Shown piece by piece: positions 1 to 12,074 of a DNA stretch of 64,000 nucleotides (positions are counted from its first letter, which is position 1; each line of letters opens with the position of its first letter). A model generated the notes under the pieces. It did not search any database. It was not told where the DNA came from and saw only the letters and a program-made list of their open reading frames with translations. This DNA comes from Selaginella moellendorffii. Taxonomy: Eukaryota > Streptophyta > Lycopodiopsida > Selaginellales > Selaginellaceae. The position numbers and the translations under genes are program-made. The stretch lies in contig NW_003314394.1 in the NCBI RefSeq assembly GCF_000143415.4, positions 178,071 to 242,070 of the forward strand, read 5' to 3'.

Positions 1-159
1 GCTATTCCTATCGTTCCACTTCCACTTAATCTCCCTTTCTTAGCTCCATGCAAAAGAGATATATAGAAGATAACTAACATAAACATCAAAATTGGTATAA
101 ATATCTAAAGCTTGCAAGAATAAGAAACAAAAATTACTCCATATTAATGGAAAATAAAG

Positions 160-600
160 TGCTCAATATTGTAGTGTATATGATTTTCACTCTTTACCCC
201 ACAGTGAATTACCATTTGATAATCATATAGTGGAATGTAACCCTTAGACATGTGTGTCAAATGTAATAGAGTGAAACTTGAGTTTTAGAGCCTTGAGCCA
301 CTAAAGGAAAGGATGGAGTTGAACTCCCAATAATATAGCTAAAGAGTGAAATAACTGGAGTATGGAATAACTCTTGACTGTACAAGCAAACAATAAAGGA
401 ATATAATTATAAAACAATGTTGGAATAATTCTAGAGCATCTAACATCCTAAAGCCAAGACCAAATATACAAAATAAAGCCAAATAGAATTTAATATTATT
501 TTAGTATCTTAATATGATAATATAGGTATTTTATCAACTATAATCATATAGAGCTTAGGTTTAGACCAGACGCATAACAAAGACAAAAATACCTAGTAGA
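160..600 (-). repeat. LTR-like dispersed repeat, degraded copy
   Basis: This is one of about six copies in the window of the same roughly 500-bp repeat. Others lie near 7110-7660 (-), 9290-9955 (+), 21290-21790 (-), 27010-27560 (+) and 28840-29345 (+). Shared landmarks are a 'caccctttaccc/cagtg' end, a 'gagccactaaaggaag' block, 'tctagagcatctaacatcc' and a distal 'agcttaggtttagacc' stretch. The copy is diverged and non-coding. Orientation is inferred from the better-preserved copy at 27010-27560, which is followed by a primer-binding-like site. With the minus copy at 7110-7660 it might bound one old element, but I could not prove that pairing. Confidence 0.6.
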
Positions 601-839
601 AAAATAAACAATATCTCATATTAGTCAACCTTAGTAAGTGCAAGAGTTTCTCTAATCAAGTCTAAATATTTTAATTAGGCATATTTATGATCATGAATAA
701 TAGTGTTGTTTTTATGTCTAAATTTACAATATAACACCGTATCATATTTAAGAAGTTTTCAAGATTATCCCATATACTAGTCTTGTGAGGAAATCAATGC
801 TAGAGGCCAAGAATATTGATAAAGGATGGCTATAGAGGG

Positions 840-1030
840 TTCTAAATGTATAATAAAGATAGTGGTAGATTGGGTAAGTATTTGGAACCTTTACAATATT
901 GAATTTAATTCCTTAATATTCACTCTTATTGTGTCTGCCAAGACACCCTTAATATCATGCTCTATATGTTTGTATTATTTTGGTCCTATTAGCTATCTAT
1001 AGAAAGCATCAAGTATATTTGACTAAAACA
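840..1030. repeat. Scraps of two dispersed repeats
   Basis: Positions 845-880 resemble the outer end of the LTR-like repeat in plus orientation (compare 27025-27060). Positions 940-1030 are a minus-orientation copy of a short repeat built around 'tggtcctattagctatctatagaaag', also found at 10075-10180, 20370-20490, 21935-22050 and 29465-29580. No coding potential is visible. Confidence 0.5.
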
Positions 1031-1084
1031 TTTAGAAATTTTGTCTTTATACTCTTTTGGCCAAGTGCACAAGAAAAGATTAAT

Positions 1085-1185
1085 TTCTCAACTTTTGTTA
1101 TCTTCACCTTCAAATTAATGGCTATTTACTTATAATAGATGATAAGAATAATATTATATAGAAAAATAATATCTTCTTTAGTTTA
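1085..1185 (+). pseudogene. Decayed fragment of the lectin-like gene
   Basis: About 90 bp align by eye to 18899-18985, the part of the intact gene at 18158-19090 that encodes the middle of its bulb-lectin domain. Shared runs include 'tatcttca-cttcaaattaatgg', 'atttactta' and 'gatgataagaataatattatat'. In-frame stops and small indels make it non-functional. A second fragment at 1610-1740 is almost identical over its core, so the two probably arose by a later local duplication. Confidence 0.75.
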
Positions 1186-1609
1186 CGCTGATAGCTAACT
1201 TTTGGTTACCCGCAATCCCATTCATTTTGCATGTGGATGTTTTTTATATTAATCTTAAAGGTGTGTTGATGCAAGAGAGCCTAAGTATTCTTGATTAATG
1301 CCATTCTATTGCATATATTAGTCATACATGACAAATATAACTAAAAAAATCAAGTATGATAAAAGAAGAATGACCTTAACATCACTTGCAACATTGGAAG
1401 AGTATAAGCCCTTATGCTAGGTCCCTAACAATATTATATTTTTCATTCAGCACAATATTTGGATAAATTAATTGTAACATACTATTGCAAAGACCATTTG
1501 TATTATAGCATATTAAGTAAAAATATTGACACCAAATCTTAGGTATAACCCTCACTTAAAAAATAATATTAAAAAATACATTAGGAAATAAGGATAGACA
1601 ATAATATTT
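1186..1609. other. AT-rich spacer between two lectin fragments
   Basis: There is no convincing reading frame and no repeat copy that I could match elsewhere in the window. It may hold further, unrecognisable lectin-gene sequence. Confidence 0.4.
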
Positions 1610-1740
1610 TTTTGTTATCTTCACCATCAAATTGATGGTTTATTACTTATAATAGATGATAAGAATAATATTATATAGAAAAATAATATCTTTTTTAGTT
1701 CTTACTGTGTTAACAATTGATATTTAATACAAACTTCTCA
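1610..1740 (+). pseudogene. Second decayed lectin fragment
   Basis: It matches 18896-19035 of the intact lectin-like gene. It extends further than the fragment at 1085, reaching the 'ttaacaattga' segment near 19008. Over about 60 bp it is nearly identical to the 1085 fragment and shares derived differences from the intact gene, such as 'tagaaaaataatatctt'. It is disrupted by stops. Confidence 0.75.
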
Positions 1741-2585
1741 ATTTAATGGATTTAGGAAAGTAATTTGTGTAAAACATTACTATACTTGTTTGTTTTATGT
1801 TCTATCTAAATTCAAACAAGTAGACTTCAAATTCAATATGTACAACTAGAAAATCTATTGAGAGTGGGAAGAGTGAGGCTGAGCCATCTAATTTCTTCAT
1901 TGAAGAGAGTGAATTTCTACTATTAGATTATCACAAGAATGAAGTGAATGGTTTGCTTCTCAAAATTAAAAAGAAAAAAAATCTTACCTTGTGACAGAGC
2001 TTTCATCCACCTCCTAGTGAAGCATAGGCTTAATAATGAGGATGATATTGTCCTGGACCATCTAGAGAATGAAGCAAAGCTATGGTGACCTTCCACAGAA
2101 TCTTGAATTATGACTTTAAGACTAGTTTCTCTAAATTTTCTTCCTAGTGAATCAAATACACACAAGAGAATTTTCTTACCTTACTATATTATGAACTTGA
2201 TGTTCCAGCTTGTCCAACAACTTATGATTTCTTGAAACTAGATGGCCACAAGCCAGAAAAGTTTTTTTATTCCTTTTGCTCTACATAGACAAGTACATGT
2301 CATTGATTTGTGGTTAAAAATTTCTCTTTTCTTTTTCTTGTCTTGGTTGTCAACTTATGATTTGCTTGAAGGAAGGAAAATCCCAATCACAATGGTTTGC
2401 TATTTTCATTGCCAATACAAAATCAAAACAAACATGAACTACATCCATACTCATCCTTTTGCTGATATTCCTTCCCCATGAAACTAAATAAATCCTCACT
2501 AAGAAAAGAAAGAAATTCTCTAGCTAAATAAAGGATCTTGCATTACCACCATGCAATTCCGCACTACCAGACCCTGCTGCTAGCG
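1741..2585. other. AT-rich intergenic stretch, nothing recognised
   Basis: Short open frames exist on both strands (for example minus 1923-2165 and plus 2242-2481). They lack splice context, composition or similarity that would support a gene. Confidence 0.4.
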
Positions 2586-2589
2586 GCCC

Positions 2590-2835
2590 TAGAGAATTCC
2601 TAGTACACCATGAATGCTGCTATAGCCGCTGCGATGCCGTTGCTGTGGCCACTAGGATGCCATTGCTGTGGCCGCTGGGATGCTGTTGTTGTGGCTGCTG
2701 CAATGGCGGTGTTGTGGCTGCTGTGGCCACTGGGATGCCACTTTCTTAGTGCTTGCCACAGCCTGCTTCCTTGCAAATACTAAGGCACTGTTGTGGCTGC
2801 TACGATGCCGCTGCTGCCATACCCTAGCAGGCAAG
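2590..2835. repeat. Imperfect GC-rich minisatellite, ~24-27 bp unit
   Basis: Variants of 'gatgccgttgctgtggcc' recur from about 2605 to 2820 (gatgccgttgctgtggccac, gatgccattgctgtggccgc, gatgctgttgttgtggctgc, gatgccactttctt, gatgccgctgctgcc). The lack of stop-forming triplets opens frames on both strands at once (plus 2668-2856 and minus 2652-2840). These are repeat artefacts, not genes. Confidence 0.7.
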
Positions 2836-3099
2836 CACAAGTCCTTGCACCCTTAATTCCTCAAATTAGAATTTTAGTATATAAATGATCGTGTGTACCA
2901 TGCCCAAGCTCATAGAGTGCAGATTGCTGAATTGAAAGAATCACCTTATTGTATCCAGTGACAAGTCCATTCCAAGCCAAATATTATCCTCACTAGTTAA
3001 AATAGATAAACTCTACTGATTATTATAGTATAGATGATGAACCAAATGACCACCTTTACACAATCTATTTAAATGCCTTATTCATTTTATTCAGCACTT

Positions 3100-4775
3100 A
3101 ATCCTAGGCTGTAGGAGTGATGCTCAACAACCTGTACTTGTTGGACTCACTTCTTCTGGTTCTTTTTCTATTTTTGATGCCTGGAAGTCTCTTGCCTTGT
3201 ACTTTGCTGTCGACCAGTTGCTTTAGTAGAACTTTCACCATAAGCACTTGTTGTTTCTTTGCTACTATTTCTAAAATTCCATCACTTTCAGCATGATGCT
3301 CTTCTAAGTTTAAGTCTTCCATGCCTAGTTTTATTGCCATTGCTACATTCACATTTTGTGGAGCCAAGGTGAAACATGTTGTGGATTTGCAATCAGGATT
3401 CTTTTAAACTAGAAAGATTTTAATCACACAAAAAAATTACCTGTATACCACTAGAGGAATAATGTCTGGTCCATCTTGTCCTTAATAATGATTAGCACAA
3501 ATACTTCTTGGTGATATTGCTTTTTTATTACGCAGCAAAGTGGATTGTAATTCCTACTCTTTGTCAACATCCTCCACAATAAATGTAGCAATTATAAAAA
3601 TCAAAATGAGAGAAAAATCAGATAGATATCTCTGATCTGCTAAAGTAAGGTTCACTTCATCTGTGTCATCTTTAACATGAAGGCCATTGGGTCTGCAAAA
3701 TGCCCCATTAGATCCATATGTTTTTGTGCTTTCTGGAGCTTCATTTGCTGTTGTCATGCCATCAGCAACATCAGGAGCACTAGGTTAGCCTGGTTCTTGG
3801 AAAATTTGGCTTTCATGCAGTCTAATGTAGTCATCTAACTTGGTCCTTACTCGTGAAGTGTGCTAGTGTGCTCATTGATAAAAACATGAATAAGCTTGTT
3901 CACTCAAGCTGATGATAATCTGTTTCATGCAATATTATACACAAACTTCTTGCACTAAAGCTCTGTTATATAGCTAGAGAAAAAAGGATTATAAAATTCT
4001 ATGTAATGTATCACTATTTGATGAAGTTTGTGCTAAGATATGCATTGCGATCTTCCTAAAAAGTGGCGATGCTTGTCCATATATTTGCTAGATAGTATGA
4101 GATGGAGCCTTCTTCTCAACAAGTTTATGCCATGTTCCTTGCAACTTGATATCAGTCCAATCGGTGTAGAATTTCTTGACCACAGTCTTGAATATCTTTG
4201 ATATCTCAAGTTTTTCTTCCTAAAGTATATTGCATTCGACAAAATTCTTTAGATGCAGAAACTGTGTTGCTCAATGAAAATCACTCATGTATTTGACATG
4301 TGTTACATAAATAAGCTAATATAAATACTGGAATTGGTTCTTCTTTACTTTGAACTTCACATCCGAGTTCAAAAAGAAGCTATGCCATAAGGGAAATTTA
4401 TGTATTAATAAAAATGCTATATAAAACAAACAAAAGTGATGTACCTGTTGATTGCTTCCCATTGTTCCCAAACCAAACTAGCAATTGTACAAATTGCTTA
4501 ATCACATACCATATTAGCCTTATAAAAATTAGTATGTTGTTAATCAAGTGCCAAAAAAGTTATCATCAGCTAGTGTTACCTTTATTTTTATTGTTGTTGA
4601 GTTTCTCTTTTCTTGTTGATCCTGAGTAGTTGTAGTCTCTTCCCAAGCTTGATACCCAGTGCTATTGAAATTCTCTCACAAAACACCCCAAAATATGTTG
4701 AGCCTGGAAAGTGCATATAAATATATGCAAAGCATGTCTCAATTGGCTTAATAAGCTCCCTTTGAATCAACGTAT
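3100..4775 (-). pseudogene. Decayed coding scraps of an unidentified gene or element
   Basis: Several minus-strand stretches read like protein: 4770-4588 (hydrophobic then basic), a lysine-rich stretch near 4225-4090 (contains IFKTVVKKFYTDWTDIKLQG), 3757-3554, and 3367-3104 (acidic then KNRKRTRR-basic). They lie in the same strand order, are separated by stops and frameshifts, and lack consistent splice borders. I do not recognise the family. A decayed transposon or host gene are both possible. No intact product can be proposed. Confidence 0.3.
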
Positions 4776-4799
4776 TTGGTCACTTTTTCCTGAAAATAG

Positions 4800-6085
4800 C
4801 AAGTACAGGGTCCTACTTATAGTAAACTTTAGCCTTGTGCTCTTCTATATATTGCTGTGTATTGTTTTTTCTTGAGATCAATCATAGAGTGGCCAAATGG
4901 TAGGTTTTTGTTGCAAAATCCAAAGTGTGAAACCAATTGGTTGTGATTCAGACTAATAAACAAATTGAACTAACTTCCTTATAGAATATTGATTTCAGCA
5001 ATTAGTTTATAGTGATTGGTTACAAAGTTGGTTTAAAAAATGGTTAGTTTGCAATATTTATACTCAGTTTTTAAACTCTTTTTTAGATAAGTTTGATATG
5101 TGTTTTAAGTGATTTATAATACATTTTAAGAAGTACTTGTTTGATATAATTATGAGATTGTTTTAAACCGTATCTTTACTAAGATTATTTGAATATTTTT
5201 AAAATGCTCATTTGTTAAAAATGGTTTTTAATTTATTTTTATTGATCATATTGGTTTGTCAAAATTATAGCACTTGGTTTAAAAATTTGTTTTTGAGAAT
5301 TATTAAGTAAAACAAAAAAAATATTCTCTATGATTTCAAATCTAAACCCACTAAAAAGTTCAATAAAATTCCAAATCTAAACTTACTAGAAAACTCACTA
5401 GTAAATGTTCCATTGCCAGAACCATAACCAAAACCAAGGTTGGCTATAGCCATGGCTATAGTCATAGTCACAACCATAAGGGTTGATGAAGGATCCAATA
5501 TAATTTAAATCTAAATCCACTAGAAAACTTAATAAAAACAAACTATTCTAAACTTACTAGAAAACTCAACAGAATTACAAACTAAAAAGCTAAATAAAAA
5601 CTAAAAATCTCAAATCTAAACTTAGTAGAAAACTCACTAGTAGATGCTAATGTTGTTGATCCTATTATTGCCCCAAAACTCTAATGTTGTTTTTGGTATT
5701 AGATATCACATGCCTTTATACTCAAGCAAGATAAAAGAGATTAAGTACAACTATAATATAGCAACTAGGTTGGCCATAAATGGCCAAAGCTAAAGCTGAC
5801 CATGACCATAGCTACAATAACGGCTAGCTATAGCCATGGCCATACCTATAGCCACAACAAAACCAACTTATAGCCATAATATAGCTTTATCTTTAACATA
5901 TTGGGGGTGGGAATGATTCTTTTAACATATCAGTCGGTTATGCTAAGGCCATGCCCATTCACCTTTGTCACACTTATGCTCCACTTTGGGGTAACTTCAT
6001 AAACACATTGCTCACAATATGATGTGGAAATCATAATGACTTGATCATCAATGAAGCAATACCATACACAACATCCATGTCACTA
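4800..6085. other. AT-rich region with repeated AGCCAT-type words
   Basis: Two clusters, near 5425-5490 and 5760-5870, are built from short self-complementary words such as 'tatagccatggctat', 'ccatagc' and 'ggccataaatggcc'. Blocks of 'aatctaaacttactagaaaactca' recur at 5335-5640. No gene is visible. Confidence 0.45.
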
Positions 6086-6089
6086 CTAC

Positions 6090-7105
6090 AAAGGTTTATA
6101 TGAGTATCAAATATCAACTCAATTCAACAAAATGCAACATAAATACTACACCCTGCTGATAGAGATTTACAACATTGAACACCACCAACTTTTGTTCATA
6201 ACACAAACAAGCTCATGTCACACTTTTTCTAACCAAACTCAAAACTAATCCTACACCAAGCTACTCAAGGAGTAATAGTAAAGTTCCCCGGAAAAGAATT
6301 AAGCAGTGTAACCCAAATCTTCAATAGCAAATCTATACAAAATGGTTTAATGCTTACCAGTATCCATCCCATGACTCACCACTTGTAAGACCATCATAAC
6401 TAACATGCATCAAGATAGGGATGCTTAATTGCATATTGTGAACATAAGCAATGAATTAACACCTTGTTGCAAATTATCTTTCCAAGAAGAAAAAATGATT
6501 TATGTGTTTGATACTTTGTCCCTAATGACTTTCTTTTGGTCTCATCTTGACTAAACCTCAAACTTGCATTTGCATTGCCTTTAGTCTAATCCAAGAAAAG
6601 TTTATGAGAAAGCACAACAATGACTACTTGAACTAATAAACTAATCCCTACAGTCTTGATTGATCCATTTATAATTATGCTTAGGAAGGATCCACTAATG
6701 CCATGCTAAATAGCTATAGACTAGCCTATTTGCCACTCATAGCAAACCTAAAGGAGGCTTATTTTTTACCTATGGTATATGGTTCAACTCATGGTAACAA
6801 CTAATAAACTAACATTAATCCTATCAACTCAAAGTATAACCTTGAGTTGCTAATATATCTCACTCACGAACCCAAGTGCAAACTCGTGCAAACAGAACAT
6901 CTCAATCCATCTTATGAATGTAAGTGCAAACTCATACAATATGGTACAAAAGGTAACCAAAATCCATACCCAAGGAACCAATGCAAAGTTTTAGCACCCA
7001 AAAGTATACCACCCAAATCATTATTTTCATCTCTGAGTATGCAACAAGACTAGTTGCTCAATCTTATTGGATAGTACTCGTTGAGATGTATTCTCTGGTA
7101 CCAAA
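6090..7105 (-). repeat. Internal region of LTR-like element (inverted relative to 27575-28605)
   Basis: Read on the minus strand this segment matches 27575-28605 along its whole length. Landmarks are the block around 'atgccatgctaaatagctata' near 6700, the 'agtagtcattg' region and the 'ctcaatcttattggatagtactc' block next to the LTR boundary. Neither copy has a credible gag or pol frame, so this is the leader or non-coding interior of a retroelement. Confidence 0.65.
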
Positions 7106-7107
7106 TA

Positions 7108-7680
7108 TATCGCATGTGGTTTTCACCCTTTATCCTATGATGATTAACCATAACAAAGCAGAACTTATGTGCCACGTGTCATATGCCACATGCCACATGC
7201 CATGTGTTTAAGGACAGCGAAGTGGAACCCAAGTTTCAAAGTCTTGTGCCACTGAATGAAGAAACAAAACCAAACTTCTAAGCATGGAGCCAAGGAACAA
7301 AGGTACTAAAGTACGGAGTGACTCCCGAGCATACAGCCTAAGGAGCAAAAGAACAGGAGTATGGAGCAATTTGGGATAGTTCTAGAGCATCTAGCATCCC
7401 AATGCCAGAATCAATATGTAAAATGAAGCCAAATGGGGCTCAGTATATTGGTGGCCTAATGCGAGGATATGGGTACTCCACTAGCTAGCATGGTATGGAA
7501 TTTGAGCTTAGACTTAAGCGGGCCCAAAAAAAGGGATGGGCCCCCAAGGGGTAAGCTTTTCTTTAAATTTATTGGGCCAGCCCGGACCCACCCATTTTCC
7601 TTTTTAAACTTTGGGGACCCCCCCCCCCCCCCCCCCCCCACCCTTTCGGGATTGGATTGATAGGCAATAAAATTTTGTGG
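7108..7680 (-). repeat. LTR-like repeat with 22-bp poly-C tract
   Basis: This minus-oriented copy begins beside a degenerate primer-binding-like word (ggtaccaaat on the plus strand, 7097-7106, the complement of tttggtacc). It carries the family's 'ccacgtg/ccacatgcc' cluster and the 'tctagagcatctagcatccc' and 'gctagcatggta' landmarks. The distal end runs into a C homopolymer at 7618-7639. The copy at 21290-21790 also ends in an interrupted C tract. Confidence 0.65.
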
Positions 7681-8425
7681 AGTGAAAATCTTTTAAGATA
7701 AACCACACATGAGCAAGATAGATACGCTATGAAAAACAATATTTGTTGCTTGAAAAATTTCTAGAACTTTCATATAATAAGTGTCCTAGACATTTGGCCT
7801 CTAAAGGAAAGTCATCCCCATTTCAAAATTGATTGGAAAGTTAAATTAAGAGTGATTGATCATAGGTGAGCAGAATCATCAATGCCACATAATCCAAGAA
7901 ATCAAGAGTACGATCCCGGCTTCCACATCCACAGATGCAGGGTGCATCAATTGCTAGGACTAGCGCATCATAATGCTTGACCAAGAAAATCAGATCATGT
8001 GTCAATAACTCGACGATCTATGCCGAAGCATCAAGATTATCACTATGAAGACCAAGCTCAACAACCTAGAGTGGGATTTGGAGAATTTGACTGGGGGAGT
8101 GATGAAGAGGTAAATATTTTATCTTGTGTATCTTCCTAGGCAGAGCAAAAGAATGAAGTTTAAGCGAAATGGAATTATACCTAAGCTTAGGCATCCCAAG
8201 AAGAAAATCCCGACCTAGGAAATGCTTATTATAAACAAACAAAAAGCAGTTCAGAATGGTTATAAAATCATGTAGTAGGCCAATTCCATTCCATTTTATT
8301 TTCCATGCTAAGTAATTCTTTTCCCATTTTTCTTCTCTTTTTCTCTTCTCTATGTTCTTGTCTCTGTTTATGTGTCACTATTTTGCAGGTAGGGGCAAGA
8401 ATGTGAGTATAGGCACAAAAAACTG
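7681..8425. other. Intergenic, nothing recognised
   Basis: No reading frame, RNA gene or repeat that I could match was found here. Confidence 0.4.
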
Positions 8426-8429
8426 CACT

Positions 8430-8835
8430 CAACATTTCTATAGCTGGAGCCCTTTGCACAATCTAGTGGAAGCAAAAGAAAAGCATATAAGGCCTCAAAT
8501 TTTAATATTAACCTACAAACATTTTAGGTCACATCTTAGAATATCAAGTATATAAATATTTTTCTATACTATTTTCTTATAATCAAGGTTGTAATGTTTC
8601 TTATCTCTAGAGTTTGCATGAGCTAGATCCATTAAATATCCAAAACCATACTTTTTTACATAACTTCATTTTCTTAAAATATAATCTCAAGCAAAGTCTT
8701 CAACCACAACCAAAATAAAGTTCACTGGCAAGTCCAAATCCTGCACAGCCACAACCATCAAACACAAGGTAGAACTCAATATGTGAGTCCAAGTCCTATC
8801 ATCAAGCACAAACCAGTCAAGTCTAAGCATAATAA
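8430..8835 (+). repeat. Dispersed repeat family R2, copy 1
   Basis: It is closely similar to 20820-21260 and to the shorter, more diverged 30180-30410. Shared landmarks are 'agcatataaggc', 'tataaatatttttctatact', 'aatcaaggttgtaatgttt' and 'agagtttgcatgagct-gatcc'. It is non-coding. The other copies extend upstream (20505 and 29760), so this one is truncated. Confidence 0.7.
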
Positions 8836-9119
8836 GGTGGTCTTAATTTTGTTAAGGACAACTCACCACCTCTACCATATAAATGATATGAGAAATAACC
8901 CAATTGTAGCTAATGCAAAAAATGGGAGCTCCACAAGCAAAAGAAATTAGTGATGATAGCCATAGAAGTTTTTACAGTATAGGCAAGTTTGAGGAATTTC
9001 ATTGCATACAAAAGAAAACATAGGATAAAATAAAATTACCATGAGAATGCTCATATAAAAGACTTATAAAAATATATATCTTTGCTTGGGAGGTTTAAAG
9101 TGTATTTTCCAGTTGCGTA

Positions 9120-9275
9120 TGGATATAATACTCACTTCTTTCTACCATGAACTCACCTAGATAAAATCACAATAGGTTACTTGCCATATAAATCACAATC
9201 TAAACATCAATCATAATGCTCTATAAGTAGAATATCAATACTATCTTTTCCATCGTCCCTCTATCGGTGGAGGCT
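9120..9275 (-). pseudogene. Remnant of MVD exons 5-6
   Basis: Positions 9143-9185 and 9215-9270 match the MVD exon 6, intron 5 and exon 5 region (37312-37480) and its duplicate at 31465-31600. Two differences from true MVD are shared only with the 31-kb pseudogene: 'tagataaaatcacaatagg' and 'ccatcgtccctct'. The fragment therefore probably derives from that pseudocopy rather than from the gene itself. It encodes nothing usable. Confidence 0.7.
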
Positions 9276-9289
9276 TTATAGGGATAGTG

Positions 9290-9958
9290 AGTAAGTTGGA
9301 TATAATTGACCAACTTAAGGCATAGTTTAGTTCTTACTTAGGTGTTTGTACTTGTTTTACATTTGGTTTGAACGTAAACTCAAGCTTTATACTATGTTAG
9401 CTGATGGAGTAATTATATCCTCACATTAGGCCACTAGTATGTTGAAATAATGTCAAACTCTATTTGGCTTTGTTTTATAGGGTAGTCTTAGCATTAGAAT
9501 GCTAAATGTTCTAAAATTGTTCCTAAATCACTCCTTACTTGCTTATTGAACTATGTGCTTAAGAATTGTTCTATTTTTCAATTCTTTTGCTCCTTGGCTA
9601 TATGGCTAAGAATTTGGCTTTGTCTCTTTGATCAGTGGCTCAAGGCTCTAAAACTCAAGTTTTACTTCTACAAACACACACAAAACACGAGCAAAAGCCA
9701 CATTTTTTGAGAGCTCGGGCTCCGGAAAAAAAACAGCAAACAGCCATACCTTCTTTGATCTTGTCCAGTGCTTGGTAGAGTGATTTCTCTTGGTGCCTGC
9801 GTAGATACTGCACTAACACACATGTAGATTCCACTACTCTTGGTCCATATGTCCAAGGGTTTAAGTTCCACTTTGTTGCCCTTGGTCCACGTGTTCAAGG
9901 GCGTAAGGGTTTTCCTATAGTAAATCACAATAGGGTAAAGGGTGAAAATTGCATACAT
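9290..9958 (+). repeat. LTR-like repeat, plus copy
   Basis: It shows the same landmarks as 27010-27560 in the same order: 'accaacttaaggcatagt', 'gtatgttgaaata', 'gcattagaatgctaaatg', 'tctaaaactcaagtttt' and the terminal 'tagggtaaagggtgaaaa'. It begins directly after the MVD remnant at 9120-9275. Confidence 0.65.
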
Positions 9959-9964
9959 TACATC

Positions 9965-10215
9965 ATCTTAGTCCTAAGAGATAATATTTAGGACAAAATA
10001 AATATAGAATTGTATTAGATTGTAATTTTGGGCCTGAGAGCAATACACTGTATTGAGGATAATTTTTATATTCTATAGATATGCCTAATTAACAAATCTA
10101 GGCATTTTTCATAAATAACCAATAGGACTAAAATAGGACCAATATATAAGGCATATTAGTAAGAGTGTCTAGCGAGTTATCAGTGATATTAATGGATTAG
10201 TGTTTAATAGTTTTT
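9965..10215 (+). repeat. Dispersed repeat R4
   Basis: It corresponds to 29345-29600 and 21865-22080 (blocks 'agaattgt-ttagattgtaa', 'ttgaggacaattttta' and 'tataga-atgcctaatta'). Here and at 29345 it follows the LTR-like repeat directly, so both may belong to one composite element. Confidence 0.6.
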
Positions 10216-11830
10216 TTTATGAACTTTAGATCATAGTGGATCAATTAACAAAGTATATGAAGTTGATGGCTCTAAAAGACTATCATTACCTCAAACTTGG
10301 CTACAGTCTCATTGGAAAAGGTATTCTTTATTGCAAAAGGACATTATTTGAAAAAACTTAAAGTTCACCAATGGATTTTATAAAAAATTTGCCAAGGCTT
10401 CAAAGTTCTTCAGTGGAGATCATCCTTAAACAGATAAATAATGTTACATTACCCAACTATAGGGACAATGGAGTCTATATCTTTTATTAGTTATTGTGAA
10501 AAACACAGTTTTTTTACCTTCTCAACCACAAAAAAGGTCTTGCCATAGAGGGGTCAAGTAATATTTCCATGACCACCAAATTCCCTGGGACGTGTTCATG
10601 TCCAATTTATGTAGTTGCCAACCTTGCCAACAACTATTTCCATCCTTTAGTTATTGTTGTAAGAATAGTCGCCATCTTGGTGATATCTTGCATGCAAGTC
10701 TCCAACCATGGCAAAGAATTGTGATGAACCAAAAAAGCTGAAGCAAATGAAGAGGAATTAAATATTTGTGCTCTTTTGTTTTACCTTCCAAGATAGCTAC
10801 CTCAACAGTGGCTGGTTCCTTCCAGCAATATTTACCCAAATGTGGATGGAGGGCATCAATATTTGCACACCACCCTAAATCTTATTGCATCTGCCCTTTT
10901 GTCTTAGCATTTTTTAATATACATCTAAAATAGTGCAGAAGGGGAAGAAAGAGCTGGAATTGAAATCTACCACCTATTGCAGAGTGACACTGAGCTGCAA
11001 CGACAGATCTTAGCCTGGAAGTGACAACCTGAAATATGCCATATGCAAATCCTTTTGGATCACCATCACTGCCAAGAACAACTGCACAACTTCCACATGC
11101 AATCTGGAATTTTCTTCCTAGTCCCCCATTCTATCTCTAATTTGATGTTCTAGCCCTAGCTTGATTCTGGTGTCATGATGGATTATAATAATGGCTAAAT
11201 AAAATTAAAGTTTTAAAAGCATGACATCCAACTCAGCCTAATGTTTCAAAAACACAATGTATTTTGGCATATTTAAATTGTTAGTAACATGCTCTTATGC
11301 CCTAGAATAGAAAATGGGTGTAATTTGTTATAGTTATTTAACTACAAAATTAAAGTTTCATAAGTTTGCTGTTTAGATCCATAATATTGAAGCTCCCATC
11401 TTACATGTAACCATAATAATCATGTTTGTTTGACGCTGAATTAAAATATCTTAGTATACAGTCAACATGATGATACATTTCTTGCTGAAATACTTCATTT
11501 ACTTGAGATTATAATATAAAAATCCCAAGTCTTAACAATTGATTAGTAAAGTGACTATTTAATCAAATCTGAGAATAAAATAACTAAAATATTTTATAAA
11601 CTAAAAAGATTTCTTTTATAAAGTTAGCCTTTTAGTCTAAAGCTTTATGTTGGTAATATTCATTATTTTTCCTTGCATTCTTTTGTTTTTTATAGATAAC
11701 ATCTTTACACCTTTAGTATCTTCTTTATTCAACACTCCTTTAAATGTTTTGTAAACAAAGTAAGAAAATTTGTTATTATTAAGGGTGTAATGAATATTCA
11801 TAGAATATCCAGAGTTTAGGTATATTCTAA
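10216..11830. other. AT-rich intergenic, nothing recognised
   Basis: Only short, unsupported open frames are present, for example minus 10651-10839. Confidence 0.4.
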
Positions 11831-12074
11831 GTCTTAATAATCTTGGAAAATTTTGGCACTGGCATTCTGTTCGATGTTCCTTCCTAGCATATCGCGATGT
11901 CTATTCTTCTTTTTTATAGGGGTTCGAAGTTCCACTCGATTCTTTGCTTCTTGAGCGATAAGAAGCGAAAAGCCAAGCACAAGGAGGGCAAGGTTCTTCG
12001 CGAGTTCTTGCGAAGATCCAGGCAGAGCAATAGCTGGAAGAACTTCTGAGGCCAGTTGTCGTGAGTGATTTGGG

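Noticed and set aside
2652-2856. Open frames on both strands at the same place
   Set aside because: They arise from a GC-rich minisatellite unit free of stop triplets, not from a gene.
7456-7660. Glycine- or proline-rich open frames on both strands
   Set aside because: Produced by the poly-C tract and flanking LTR-like sequence.
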